Of a DNA stretch of 64,000 nucleotides, positions 25,275-34,942 are shown one piece after another. The translations under genes and the position numbers were made by a program. Position 1 is the stretch's first letter, and the number at the start of each line of letters is the position of its first letter. Origin of the DNA: Chondrinema litorale (lineage in GTDB: Bacteria > Bacteroidota > Bacteroidia > Cytophagales > Flammeovirgaceae); assembly GCF_026250525.1 (NCBI RefSeq), contig NZ_CP111056.1:1-64000 (forward strand). The letters are read 5' to 3'. The notes below the pieces were generated by a model. The model searched no databases. It had not been told where the DNA came from and saw only the letters and a list, made by a program, of their open reading frames with translations.

Positions 25275-28200
25275 TCAATCGTTAAATTCCATACTAAATT
25301 TATCTTGCAAACTCTGGAATATGTATGCCAATACCGGGATAATTAAAACACCCAATATAATTCCAGAAAGCATCCCCCCTGCTGTACCAATACTTACAGA
25401 TTTATTACCCTGTGCTGAAGCGCCATGCGCAAACATCAGTGGAATTAATCCCACAGTAAAGGCCAATGAGGTCATAACAATTGACCTTAGACGAAGCGCA
25501 CTAGCTTCTGTTACAGCTTCTAGTACCGGCATTCCTGCCCTTCTCTTTTGTGCGGCAAATTCTACAATTAGAATTGCATTCTTTGCCAATAATCCAATTA
25601 ACATGATGATACCTACCTGCACATAAGTGTTGTTTTCGATTCCCGCTATTTTGATGGCTAAGAATACTCCAACAATACCCGTTGGTATAGAAAGTATTAC
25701 GGCTAATGGTAACCAAAAACTCTCATACTGTGCGGCAAGAATAAAGTACACCAAAATAATACTCATAATGAAAATAATAGTAGATTCACCACCAGAGTTC
25801 TTTTCTTCCAAACTCATACTTGTCCACTCGTAGCTTAAACTTGCTGGTAGTCTGCTATCTGCTAACTCTTCTATTAAATTTATTACATCACCAGTACTAT
25901 AACCTTTTGCTGGGGTTACGTTGATTTTTGCTGCATTGTACAGGTTGTATCTGTTTAATGTTTCAGGTCCAAATGCTTGTTCCAACTTTACAATGGTATT
26001 AATCGGAACCATTTTACCTTCATCATTTTTCACGAAGATGTTATTAAACTCTTTTGGCTGCTCTCTAAACTGAATATCAGCCTGCATAAACACACCATAC
26101 TGACGGCTAAATCTGTTAAAATCTCCAGATTGTGTACGTCCGAAATATGATTTGATGGTAAACATCATATCTTTAATACTCACACCTAAACTTTTTGCTT
26201 TCTCATAATCGATTACCAATTTAGATTGTGGGTAATTAGGGTTAAATGATGTAAATGCATTTTCGACTTCGGTCTGCTGAGATACTTGAGCAATAAACTC
26301 GTTCACCATCTGACCAAACTCTCCAAGATCACCACCAGTTCTATCTTGCAACATTACCTGCACACCATCAAAGTCACCAAAACCTTGTACTGTTGGTCTC
26401 GGATATACGTTGATACTTGCTCCATCAATCTGTAAAAGACGTTCGGTTAGCATCTTCACAACTTCGTCAATCTTTTGAACATCTCCCCTTTCAGGCCCAT
26501 CTTTCAACTTGATGTATGCCATACCAGAAGAAGGACTGTTTGCATTATCTACCACATTAAAACCAGATACTGTGTTTACTGCTGCAACTGGTGCTTCTAC
26601 TTGAAGGATAGAATCTGCTTTTCTTAATGCTTCATTGGTTCTGTGTAATGATGAACCTTCCGGCATTCTTAATGACATAATCAAGAAGTTATCATCTTCC
26701 GTAGGGATAAATCCACTTGGTGTGGAGCTCATAAGGTAGCCTGTAGCAACAAATACTAATACAAGACCTAAAAGTGATAACCACTTATTATGAATACTCC
26801 ATTTCACCATTGAAATGTATTTCTTAGTAGTTCTTTCGAAAAGATCGTCGAATTTTTCTAATCCTCTTTCTCTTGATCTCTTTACTTTTTGCACTACGCT
26901 GTTTTCTGTAATTTTACCTACAAAACCTGGCGTTTTACGAACTTTATCACCTCTATCTTTAAAGAACAATCTTGTAAGTACAGGGCCTAATGTAAGTGCG
27001 TTTACCGCTGAGATAAGAACCGCAAAAATAATGGTATAAGCAAACTCTTTGTAGAAAATACCTACCGGACCTTCCATAAAACCAATCGGAAGGAACACAG
27101 CTGCAATTACAATGGTAATTGAAATAATTGCACCGGTAATCTCACTCATAGCTGCTTTTACAGCTTCTTTAGCAGGCATTTTATGGTGCGTCATCTTTTC
27201 GTGGATGGCTTCCATAACCACAATAGCGTTATCCACCACAATACCTATCGAAAGTACCAGCGAGAACATACTAAGTACGTTCATTGAGACACCAACCAAA
27301 CTTAAAAAGAAGAAGGTACCTACCAATGAAATCGGGATACTAACAGCTGTAATAAATGTAATTCTGAAACTCTGCAAGAAAATAAACACAACCAAGAACA
27401 CAAGAAAAAATGCTTCAAAAAGTGTTTGAACCACTTGGTGCATAGACTGGTCAATCTGATCTCTTACACTGTATGAGATTTCGTAATCCATGCCATCGGG
27501 AAAAACCTTAGCTTGCTCTTCGAGAATTTCACGAACTCTCTTGTCAATTTCTACGGCATTTGCACCACTCAACTGCACAATATCTATGGTTACCGCTGGC
27601 TTGCCATCTAGTCTATTTTCACTGGTATAGTTATCTGCACCAAATTCGATTCTTGCTACATCTCTTAAGTGAAGTAAAGAACCCGTTTTATCTGCCTTAA
27701 CTACTAAATTTCCGTATTCTTCGTCCTCATCAAAACGACCTTCGTGTTTCAAAACAATTTCGAAAAGCTCATCGGAGTTTTCACCAAACTTACCCGGTGC
27801 AGCTTCAAAGTTTTGATCTAATATCTGATTGTAAACATCTTTTGGTGTGAGCTCATACAATGCTAGCTTGTTTGGATCTAGCCAGATTCTCATGGCGTAG
27901 TCTCTAGATCGAAGAATACTTGCTTCTGCCAGACCTTCTACCCTTTTTAGCTCTCTTCTAACATTAATACGTGTATAAGCATTTAGAAAGGTTTCATCAT
28001 ACACCCCGTTTTCACTAAAGATGTTGATGGTCATGATACTACCTTTCATCCTTTTCATTACTTGGATACCTGAAGCAGTTACTTCTGGTGGAATTTGCTG
28101 GGTTACACTGGAAATACGGTTTTGAATTTCTACCGCTGCAGTGTTGGGGTCTGTACCCGGCTTAAAATATACAGTTACTCTACCACGACCAGAGTTAGTA

Positions 28201-28445
28201 GCCGTAGAGTTAGCGTAAGTCATGTTCTCAGTACCGTTTATTGCTTCTTCTATAGGCAATAAAACAGATTTTGCGACAGTTTCAGCGTTACCTCCAGGAT
28301 AGTATACCTGCACACTAACACTTGGAGGGGCGATTTCAGGAAAACGTTCTACAGGTAGCGTAGTCATACTAACAGCTCCCGCTAGAACCAATAGTATAGA
28401 GATAACCAGTGTCAAGACTGGTCTTGAGATAATTTTTTCTAACAT
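25275..28445 (-). CDS. RND (HAE1-type) efflux pump permease
   Basis: A permease of 1056 residues, the normal length for AcrB-type pumps, with twelve membrane helices in two repeats. It begins MLEKIISRPVLTLVISILLV, has long periplasmic loops, the helix 4 motif GIVVDNAIVVMEAIHEKM, and the helix 10 motif GLLAKNAILIVEFAAQKR with the proton-relay Lys. In helix 4 the usual Asp-Asp relay is Asp405-Asn406. The pump should extrude amphiphilic compounds using the proton (or sodium) gradient. It lies 78 bases downstream of the adaptor gene and abuts the outer-membrane-factor gene. No regulator is adjacent. Confidence 0.95.
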   Translation of the reverse strand: MLEKIISRPVLTLVISILLVLAGAVSMTTLPVERFPEIAPPSVSVQVYYPGGNAETVAKSVLLPIEEAINGTENMTYANSTATNSGRGRVTVYFKPGTDPNTAAVEIQNRISSVTQQIPPEVTASGIQVMKRMKGSIMTINIFSENGVYDETFLNAYTRINVRRELKRVEGLAEASILRSRDYAMRIWLDPNKLALYELTPKDVYNQILDQNFEAAPGKFGENSDELFEIVLKHEGRFDEDEEYGNLVVKADKTGSLLHLRDVARIEFGADNYTSENRLDGKPAVTIDIVQLSGANAVEIDKRVREILEEQAKVFPDGMDYEISYSVRDQIDQSMHQVVQTLFEAFFLVFLVVFIFLQSFRITFITAVSIPISLVGTFFFLSLVGVSMNVLSMFSLVLSIGIVVDNAIVVMEAIHEKMTHHKMPAKEAVKAAMSEITGAIISITIVIAAVFLPIGFMEGPVGIFYKEFAYTIIFAVLISAVNALTLGPVLTRLFFKDRGDKVRKTPGFVGKITENSVVQKVKRSRERGLEKFDDLFERTTKKYISMVKWSIHNKWLSLLGLVLVFVATGYLMSSTPSGFIPTEDDNFLIMSLRMPEGSSLHRTNEALRKADSILQVEAPVAAVNTVSGFNVVDNANSPSSGMAYIKLKDGPERGDVQKIDEVVKMLTERLLQIDGASINVYPRPTVQGFGDFDGVQVMLQDRTGGDLGEFGQMVNEFIAQVSQQTEVENAFTSFNPNYPQSKLVIDYEKAKSLGVSIKDMMFTIKSYFGRTQSGDFNRFSRQYGVFMQADIQFREQPKEFNNIFVKNDEGKMVPINTIVKLEQAFGPETLNRYNLYNAAKINVTPAKGYSTGDVINLIEELADSRLPASLSYEWTSMSLEEKNSGGESTIIFIMSIILVYFILAAQYESFWLPLAVILSIPTGIVGVFLAIKIAGIENNTYVQVGIIMLIGLLAKNAILIVEFAAQKRRAGMPVLEAVTEASALRLRSIVMTSLAFTVGLIPLMFAHGASAQGNKSVSIGTAGGMLSGIILGVLIIPVLAYIFQSLQDKFSMEFND

Positions 28446-28523
28446 AGTTGATTGTTGTAAGTAATATCAGAGCTACTTACATGGCTTATTTTTACATGTA
28501 ACATGAAAAGGCAACAGGATGTT

Positions 28524-29690
28524 TTAATTTCCTGTTAATAGCCTTCCGCTCTGGATAGGATTGATTTTTACACCATCAGTAAGTTTATTCAATCCGGATA
28601 CAACGATTCTGTCATTTTCAGACAAACTCTTATTGCTGATTATGTAATCTTTTCCAGATCTTCCTTCAATTCCAATTTCCTTACGAACTGTCATATCGTT
28701 TTCATCTAAAATAAAAACAAACTTTTTGTCCTGAATTGAAATTGCGGCACTCTGAGGTATAAGGATAGCATTTGGATAGATTTGCTCCATAAGTATTTTA
28801 CCTGTATTACCAGATCTTAGTAATGTATCAGGGTTGTTAAATACTGCACGAAGTGTAATTGAACCTGTGTTTCTGTTAAGTTGACCAGAGTTAGCATCAA
28901 TTCTACCTGGGTGGTCATACACGTATCCATCTGCCAGAATGAGCTTTACATCTGAGCTGAATTTCTTTGATGTAGAATCATTTTTCAGTCTCTCATAGTA
29001 AAGATAGTCAGACTCACTCATTGAGAAGTATACATATACTTTGCTTACATTAGACAGAATTGTTAGCGGTTCAGAATTAGTATTTTTAATTACGTTACCA
29101 ACAGATTTTGGGATACGACCGATAAATCCACTTACTGGCGCTTTAATAGTAGTAAAGCCCAATTTAATTTGCATGTTAGCTTCGATTGCTTGCGCTTTTG
29201 CTAAAGATGCTTCAGCAATTTCGTAATCTGCTTCTGCTGTTTTCTTCTTAACATCAGAGATTACTTCATTATCTATAAGTGGTTGTAAACGATCTAGCTC
29301 TGTTTTACTCTTTTTAAGCCTTGCGCTCTCTAATGCTACGTTGGCACGTGCATTTTTTAAATCTTCGATATAAGGTTGTGAATTAATTTTGAATAAAGGT
29401 TGTCCTTTCTCAACAAAGTCTCCTTCATCCACATAAATTTCTTCTAAGATTCCATCTACCTGAGGACGAATTTCAACATCTTCGATTCCTTCAACTGATC
29501 CTAAATATTGGAAAGTGTTTGCTGCTGATTGTCCTGCTAATTTCTTGACAGGTAATGCCAGTCCAGTGTCAACTTCTTCTTTTTCTTTACAACCTATAAC
29601 TATAAATAAAAATAGGCCTAATACTAAAAATGGTGACTTGATAAAAAATGGTAACTTGTACATAAGCTCTTTTAATTGGTAGTGTTTCAT
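28524..29690 (-). CDS. RND efflux periplasmic adaptor (membrane fusion protein), lipoprotein
   Basis: This 388-residue adaptor is first in the pump operon. It has a lipoprotein signal ending LFIVIGCKEKEE. The lipoyl-like halves read GILEEIYVDEGDFVEKGQPL and TTIKAPVSGFIGRIPKSVGN, on either side of an alpha hairpin (about residues 110-170). Beta-barrel and membrane-proximal domains follow (YVYFSMSESDYLYYERL; FVFILDENDMTVRKEI). An in-frame ATG at 29663 gives a more compact lipoprotein signal and may be the true start. It links the pump to the outer membrane channel. Confidence 0.9.
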   Translation of the reverse strand: MKHYQLKELMYKLPFFIKSPFLVLGLFLFIVIGCKEKEEVDTGLALPVKKLAGQSAANTFQYLGSVEGIEDVEIRPQVDGILEEIYVDEGDFVEKGQPLFKINSQPYIEDLKNARANVALESARLKKSKTELDRLQPLIDNEVISDVKKKTAEADYEIAEASLAKAQAIEANMQIKLGFTTIKAPVSGFIGRIPKSVGNVIKNTNSEPLTILSNVSKVYVYFSMSESDYLYYERLKNDSTSKKFSSDVKLILADGYVYDHPGRIDANSGQLNRNTGSITLRAVFNNPDTLLRSGNTGKILMEQIYPNAILIPQSAAISIQDKKFVFILDENDMTVRKEIGIEGRSGKDYIISNKSLSENDRIVVSGLNKLTDGVKINPIQSGRLLTGN

Positions 29691-30050
29691 CAGAAAATTA
29701 TAAATTAATGAAATCCATTAACAGTCTACCCATTGGGAAAATTTAATGCCAACATACATATATGCAATACATTAAGTATAATATACTGGTATACAGAGCG
29801 TTATGTAAAATTGCTTTGATATAAATATAGATACAATGTGTAGAAATTATCCCCAACTTGGGGAATCAAATTTGAAGAAATATCACACTTTGTAGACTTC
29901 TGGGTAAATTCCAGAAACATTCAGGAAGGATCAGTTATTAAAACTGGAAACAAAAAGTAGATGAGTAATAATTTGACACACATTAAGCTTTTAAAAGCCA
30001 ACGTCTAAATGTATATAAAATATTGTAAATATGTTATGCCTTATTTACTA

Positions 30051-30092
30051 AAAGAGGATTTTTTTACACCTAAAGAGGATATTTATAAACCT
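30051..30092. repeat. Two tandem copies of a 21-base repeat
   Basis: Copy 1 (30051-30071) and copy 2 (30072-30092) abut exactly and match at 17 of 21 bases. Both begin AAAGAGGAT and end ACCT, with an AT-rich middle. A partial third unit (TTTACTAAA before, TTTATAAACCTAAA after) follows the same rhythm. Two-turn spacing is typical of a regulator that binds tandem direct repeats. Confidence 0.55.
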
Positions 30093-30223
30093 AAATTGCT
30101 TGTTTGGTGCTGAATAAACTTGAGGTGCTTGCCTGAAATAATTATAACTAAAAGCGAAAATAACATTTTATAGTTCCACAAAAAATCTATTTTAGGTAAA
30201 AAATAATCTACTTATATAATAGA

Positions 30224-30254
30224 AACAGGCTAGCCTTATATAAGGTAGCCTGTT
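30224..30254 (-). terminator. Hairpin after the symporter gene
   Basis: AACAGGCTA (30224-30232) pairs with TAGCCTGTT (30246-30254), enclosing a second palindrome CCTTATATAAGG. On the minus strand it follows the symporter stop by 37 bases and leads into a T-rich stretch. Confidence 0.7.
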
Positions 30255-30291
30255 TAACGAATCATATAATTAATAATATTGAAATGAAAAT

Positions 30292-32481
30292 CTACGATCC
30301 TACGCTTACTACTAGATATAGCAATCCTAGAATAAACAAGACCACTAGCCAAGACACTGCAAAACCTAGTGAGTCTTCTTTATTCCATTTATAAAACTCC
30401 CAATCTGAGTCTTTAAAAATCAATGTATTTTCTCCCGCTTTATCATCAGCAGTTTCTAATCCTATACTTTTAGCTTCTTCTTTTGCTCCGTTTATTCCTA
30501 CCCGAGTACGCATTTTTCTATAAAAACGATTGAGTAGTTTGGCATCATCTCTTTGAGTAAGCAATGAAATGAGCATTAAAATGCTAAATGGAAAAGACAA
30601 TCTAATAAGTAACCTTACTGTCTCATTAAGTGCATAAGGATTAGACGCTAAATTGAAACCTAATTTGTCTAACACAATCATTTCCAGATATAGATAACCA
30701 CTGCCAAATGCATTACCGGAATCGTCTTTCTTAATACCTTTAGACCAGAATATGGATCTTTGAGGTACTGCAAATTGCTTGGTTATTTTTTCACCAACTG
30801 CAATGGCTGCTGGTTTAGTCATAGATTGTTTAGCAATTTCACTTGCATTCTCCCATTCTATTATCTGATTTGCCCTCTGCTCAACATCCATTACTTTGGC
30901 TGTATAAACCCTTTCAATTGGAGGAATATTCGTTTGTTTTAATAGATAATCGTTGGTTCTGAGTTGAGTGAAGAGTATTGGAAGCAACAATGGAATGAGG
31001 TAGAAAATAGAGAATGTGCCAACAATAGATGCCCAAGCACCATACACATTCGCTCTTCTCCATTTTAAGCCCAACCAAAAAGCTGCGGCAAAAATTACAA
31101 AGAACTCCCAAATGAATTTGAGTACTTGCAAGATGCCATCAAACTGAGTAGTAATTAAAGCTGCTCCCACCAAATAAACTCCACCTGCAATTCTACCAAC
31201 CCATATATAATGTCTCTCTGAATCTATGTTAGCAAGTGGTCTATATAAATTATTTACAATAAGACCAGATACGGTAATCATTAAACAGTCTGCTGTAGAC
31301 ATTAAAGCCGCCATCATACTTGCAAGCATTAAGCCCACCAAGCCAATTCCCATAGAACCTAATAGCTCTTTTGTAGCAAAGCCCCAAACCAAGTCGGAAT
31401 CTGTAATGGTATCTTTATATAATAGTATAGCAGAAAGCCCTAAAACTCCCCACATTATTGTTACTACCCTTTTCATAAAGGTACCAGTAACAAAACCTAC
31501 TCTGGCAGAAATCTCATCTTTAGCAGCTCCGGCAGTCACCAATTGGTTAGGCTGAGTTACAACTGTAACACTAGAAACAACTGCTGCTGCAATAATGTAA
31601 TACCAAGTAAAATCTATGGTAACCGGAGAACCGAACACCTCAAAAAAGTTTTCGGGTAGTTGATTATGTAAATGATTTAAAGCTTGTAAAGCGCCTGAAC
31701 CACCAAACACATTATTAATACTTGCCCAAGCAAAGGGAATCATTATAAAGGAAAGTATAATAATGAAAATCCCTTGCAGCATATCTGTATAAAAAGCTGC
31801 TTCTAAACCACCTAATGCTGTATACACTAGCACGATTAGACAGATACTCCAAATAATTACATTTTCATTTACATGCGAAAAAAGACTATTTGGGTTGAGA
31901 GTTCTCAATTCTGAAAGTCGCTCTTTGTCTCCTGTAGAGAGACTCGCAAAATCTCTACTTTCTAATGTAAAGAGTTCTTTGGCTAGTTGCTTTTCTTCTC
32001 TTTCAGTCACAGTTAGCTCATTGTCAGCTTTGGCAGTAATGGCCATGGTGGTTTTAGTAACTGCTATATAACCCACAGAAAGTAAACCCATCATACCAAT
32101 AGTAGCAACCAATGCGTAAGTTGCTGCCATTTTTTTAGAGCCATATCTTTCAGTATAAAAATCTCCCATGGTTAAGATTCTCAACCGCCGTAACCAAGGA
32201 GAGGTTATCCAGAAAACTGGTGTTGCAAATAGCATGAGTAAAGAACTCCAAATACCACTTGCACCATTATTAAAAGTGGTAGTGGCTACTCCTGTTGGGC
32301 CATCTGCCGAAGTGGCTTGCCCAAAACTGGCAAAAGTTGAAGTTAGCTTACCAAATTTTCTTCCTCCTAAAAAATAATCTTCTTTATCCTTTATTTTTAG
32401 ACTGGCTCTAATACCAATATATACGATTACACCAAAATAAAGGACTAATACAATAACATCTGCTATAGAAAGTCCTAACAT
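30292..32481 (-). CDS. Sodium:solute symporter (SSS family)
   Basis: This 729-residue symporter begins LSIADVIVLVLYFGVIVYIG, then DYFLGGRKFGKLTSTFASFG, the conserved first-helix region of SSS transporters. About fourteen membrane helices follow. The family segment GLEAAFYTDMLQGIFIIILS and the sodium-site region MASMMAALMSTADCLMITVSG are present. It is longer than usual (about 500-600) because of an inserted soluble segment near residues 150-190 and a large cytoplasmic part near 530-620. Its start overlaps the GH28 stop by 7 bases (ATGTTAG), and the start is preceded by GAGGGAAAAA. Co-translation with GH28 suggests it imports the uronide or oligosaccharide that GH28 cuts. Confidence 0.9.
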   Translation of the reverse strand: MLGLSIADVIVLVLYFGVIVYIGIRASLKIKDKEDYFLGGRKFGKLTSTFASFGQATSADGPTGVATTTFNNGASGIWSSLLMLFATPVFWITSPWLRRLRILTMGDFYTERYGSKKMAATYALVATIGMMGLLSVGYIAVTKTTMAITAKADNELTVTEREEKQLAKELFTLESRDFASLSTGDKERLSELRTLNPNSLFSHVNENVIIWSICLIVLVYTALGGLEAAFYTDMLQGIFIIILSFIMIPFAWASINNVFGGSGALQALNHLHNQLPENFFEVFGSPVTIDFTWYYIIAAAVVSSVTVVTQPNQLVTAGAAKDEISARVGFVTGTFMKRVVTIMWGVLGLSAILLYKDTITDSDLVWGFATKELLGSMGIGLVGLMLASMMAALMSTADCLMITVSGLIVNNLYRPLANIDSERHYIWVGRIAGGVYLVGAALITTQFDGILQVLKFIWEFFVIFAAAFWLGLKWRRANVYGAWASIVGTFSIFYLIPLLLPILFTQLRTNDYLLKQTNIPPIERVYTAKVMDVEQRANQIIEWENASEIAKQSMTKPAAIAVGEKITKQFAVPQRSIFWSKGIKKDDSGNAFGSGYLYLEMIVLDKLGFNLASNPYALNETVRLLIRLSFPFSILMLISLLTQRDDAKLLNRFYRKMRTRVGINGAKEEAKSIGLETADDKAGENTLIFKDSDWEFYKWNKEDSLGFAVSWLVVLFILGLLYLVVSVGS

Positions 32482-33905
32482 TTTTCCCTCTTAGATTCAC
32501 GTTGTAATACTGAATTTGTCTCAGTAATTTCAATTGCTTTATATTTTTCTGGAAATGCGGCGTTGCCTTCAAAGTTCTCTATTGTTAGCCGGTCAACAGC
32601 TTCACTTTTTAATGCTTCGCGGTAATATTCAGGTTTGTTATCTCCCCAATTCACAAAACAGTTGCTTACAAAAACATTGCGTGCTTTGCTAAAGAAGAAT
32701 CCATAAGTACTCCCCTCAATCATTCCTTCTCCTTCGCAAGGTCTGCAATCGTATAAGCCGCCTTCGTATTGAGTAGTTTTATTAATATCGAGGTCAACAT
32801 CGTTAAATCGGATATTAGAAACCTTGTCGGGAGTTTCGCCAGCTACAATAATTCCATTTTCACTTTTGCAACGGATATTACTAAAAGTGATATTTTTTAT
32901 CTTTCCTACACTTCCATTTTTCTTTCCTTGTGGTAGTCTCCAACCCGCATCTTTATGGTTTTCTGTTGATCTTGGAAATGCCGTAATATAAATAGGCTCT
33001 GCTTTACCCCACCAAACATCAGAAAAGAGTCGACACTCTATAAGCATATTAGAAAAAACAATATCTGAAACTTCTCCCTCATCTCTGTGCTGTATACCCA
33101 CTCCGCGATTACTATTTCTGATTATACAGTTTATAAAAGTAATATGGCTGATGCGATCCATGTTTTCTGAACCAATTTTAATAGCACAAGAAGTAGAGAT
33201 TAGTGTGCAACCAGTTACTGTAATATTTTCGCAAGCACCATATTCGGCATATTCTCTTCTGTTTTTGAAACAGATGCAATCATCACCAGATTCTATATGG
33301 CAATTGCTAATTCTTACATTTTTACTGTGGTCTAGATCGATACCATCACTATTACGAACTTTTAGGCTATTTAATAGTGTCATATCAGAGATAGAAACAT
33401 CGTTACAACCCACCAAGTGGAGTGTCCAGTAAGCTGCGTTTTTTAATGTGATATCTCTAATTTTTATATTGTTCCCTCCGATAAATGTAATCATATGAGG
33501 TCGGGGATCTACTATGTCAAATGGTTTAAGCTCATAGGAATGCACTAAATCTTCTCCCATAAACGCTACTCCATTCCCATCTATAATACCACCACCAGCA
33601 ATAGAAACCATTTCAATATCTTTACCACCTATCCAGATAGTTCCTTCGCCTTTGTTTTCTCTAAAGGCACTCTCTAAATAAACATTTTCATCAGGGTTGG
33701 CTTTTAATATCGCTCCTGTTTGAACATAAAATTCTATGTTGGATTTTAAATCAAAAGGTCCTGTTAAAAAGGTTTTTCCTGCGGGAACTACAACTCTTCC
33801 TCCTCCAGCATTAGAACATTCGTCTATTGCTTGTTGTATTGCTTTGGCATCATCAATTTGCCCGTTCCCTGTTGCTCCGAAATCTAAAATATTGTATATT
33901 ACCAT
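32475..33905 (-). CDS. GH28-family glycosidase (polygalacturonase-like), apparently cytoplasmic
   Basis: A right-handed beta-helix protein beginning YNILDFGATGNGQIDDAKAI, typical of GH28. The catalytic Asp motifs are present: NSDGIDLDHS and SGDDCICFKN. The GHG motif is replaced by STSCAIKIGSE, and the RIK position reads NRGVGIQHRDE, as in a divergent bacterial subgroup. I prefer the ATG at 33905, because a TATATTTG box at 33944-33937 would place the transcript start downstream of the earlier in-frame ATG at 33947. With that start there is no signal peptide. It probably acts inside the cell on an imported oligosaccharide and is coupled to the symporter gene. Length is about 476 residues. Confidence 0.85.
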   Translation of the reverse strand: MVIYNILDFGATGNGQIDDAKAIQQAIDECSNAGGGRVVVPAGKTFLTGPFDLKSNIEFYVQTGAILKANPDENVYLESAFRENKGEGTIWIGGKDIEMVSIAGGGIIDGNGVAFMGEDLVHSYELKPFDIVDPRPHMITFIGGNNIKIRDITLKNAAYWTLHLVGCNDVSISDMTLLNSLKVRNSDGIDLDHSKNVRISNCHIESGDDCICFKNRREYAEYGACENITVTGCTLISTSCAIKIGSENMDRISHITFINCIIRNSNRGVGIQHRDEGEVSDIVFSNMLIECRLFSDVWWGKAEPIYITAFPRSTENHKDAGWRLPQGKKNGSVGKIKNITFSNIRCKSENGIIVAGETPDKVSNIRFNDVDLDINKTTQYEGGLYDCRPCEGEGMIEGSTYGFFFSKARNVFVSNCFVNWGDNKPEYYREALKSEAVDRLTIENFEGNAAFPEKYKAIEITETNSVLQRESKREKC

Positions 33906-34022
33906 AAGAAATATGTAGGGCATAAGTACATAGTAACAAATATACAAAGCATAACAAAAATTAATAATAAACTTGTCGTATGTTTGTATAAAGACACTAT
34001 TACATTAAAATAAAAATTTATC
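33906..34022. promoter_or_regulatory. Divergent promoter/operator between GH28 operon and FCD regulator
   Basis: On the minus strand TATATTTG (33944-33937) and on the plus strand TATGTTTG (33979-33986) both match the Bacteroidota -7 box TAnnTTTG. TATACAAA (33941-33948) and TTTGTATA (33983-33990) form an inverted repeat with 8-base arms that overlaps both boxes, a plausible operator for the adjacent FCD regulator. I see no clear TTG -33 boxes, so the promoter calls are moderate. Confidence 0.5.
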
Positions 34023-34736
34023 GTGAGTAACCAACACAAAAAGTTAAAACCGATTCGACAAACTTCTTTAGCAGACCAAGTAGAAACCACTCTTATAGAA
34101 TACCTCAGGCAAAATAATTTTTCTGCGGGTGATGCATTACCAAAAGAGATGGAACTTGCTGAAGACTTAGGAGTAAGTCGAAATATTATTCGTGAAGCAT
34201 TAAGCAGACTAAGAATGCTGGGGATGATAGAATCTAAAAAGAGAAAAGGTATGATACTTACCGAACCAGATCTTTTTAGTGGTGTTGAAAGAGTAATGTC
34301 TCCGAATATCTTAGGGGCAAATGCCATGAAAGATATATTTGAACTTCGACTTGTATTAGAAGTTGGAATGGGAGATTTACTGTTTGCTCGTTGCACACCA
34401 AAAGATATTGATGAGCTTGAACAAGTAGCCAAAAAAGAAGCTGATGATCCCAAAACTAGTTCTTTAAAAGTAAGACTTAACTACGAAATAGAGTTTCATT
34501 CCAAACTTTATGAGATGTCTGGCAATGATACTTTAAAACGGTTTCAAAATATGTTGTTACCAATATTCAATTACATGATGGAAGAAGAAGCCAAACTAGA
34601 AAAGAAACCTGAAAAAGGAAATGTTTCTCATTTCGATCTTGTAGAAACACTAAGAAATGGAACACCAGATCTATTTAGAGAAAACATGCGCGAACACTTA
34701 ACACCTCACTATTCCAGATTGTCTACAGGTTGTTAA
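34023..34736 (+). CDS. FadR-subfamily GntR transcription regulator (FCD domain)
   Basis: This 237-residue regulator starts at GTG. The N-terminal winged HTH is typical of GntR (LPKEMELAEDLGVSRNIIRE, then ALSRLRMLGMIESKKRKGMI). The C-terminal helical FCD domain has the metal-binding pattern with FHSKLYEMSGN and MREHLTPHY, and EFH as ligands. FCD regulators respond to sugar acids such as galacturonate or related uronides. It is transcribed away from the GH28-symporter operon across a short spacer with paired -7 boxes, so it probably controls that operon and itself. The ligand is inferred. Confidence 0.9.
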   Translation: MSNQHKKLKPIRQTSLADQVETTLIEYLRQNNFSAGDALPKEMELAEDLGVSRNIIREALSRLRMLGMIESKKRKGMILTEPDLFSGVERVMSPNILGANAMKDIFELRLVLEVGMGDLLFARCTPKDIDELEQVAKKEADDPKTSSLKVRLNYEIEFHSKLYEMSGNDTLKRFQNMLLPIFNYMMEEEAKLEKKPEKGNVSHFDLVETLRNGTPDLFRENMREHLTPHYSRLSTGC

Positions 34737-34882
34737 ATACAACTGGAATACACTAACTCTCTCTCTTCACTTAACGCTAAGCATACACAAATTATAAGCT
34801 CTTTGTGTTACAATAGATTCTACTTAATAAGTATCCCTTTTCAGGTTTTAATACTTTTTCATAGCGGTCTTATTCCTTAGAA

Positions 34883-34916
34883 TTACCTCCCGGTTTTTTA
34901 ATTTTCCGGAAGGTAA
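34883..34916. terminator. Hairpin between convergent regulator and SusD genes
   Basis: TTACCTCCCGG (34883-34893) pairs with CCGGAAGGTAA (34906-34916) with one mismatch; the loop is T-rich. It lies between the ends of two convergent genes (34736 and 34943). There is no strong T-run, so it is an imperfect terminator. Confidence 0.5.
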
Positions 34917-34942
34917 AAGTTCAACTCTAAGCTAATTTTTTA

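Larger units (their letters stand above)
29691..30291. other. 600-base regulatory region upstream of the RND operon
   Basis: No gene is seen. The region holds a near-palindrome CCCCAACTTGGGG (29851-29863) about 165 bases before the adaptor start, a pair of 21-base direct repeats (30051-30092), and the terminator of the upstream symporter gene (30224-30254). The repeats and palindrome are plausible regulator sites for the pump operon. Confidence 0.45.
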
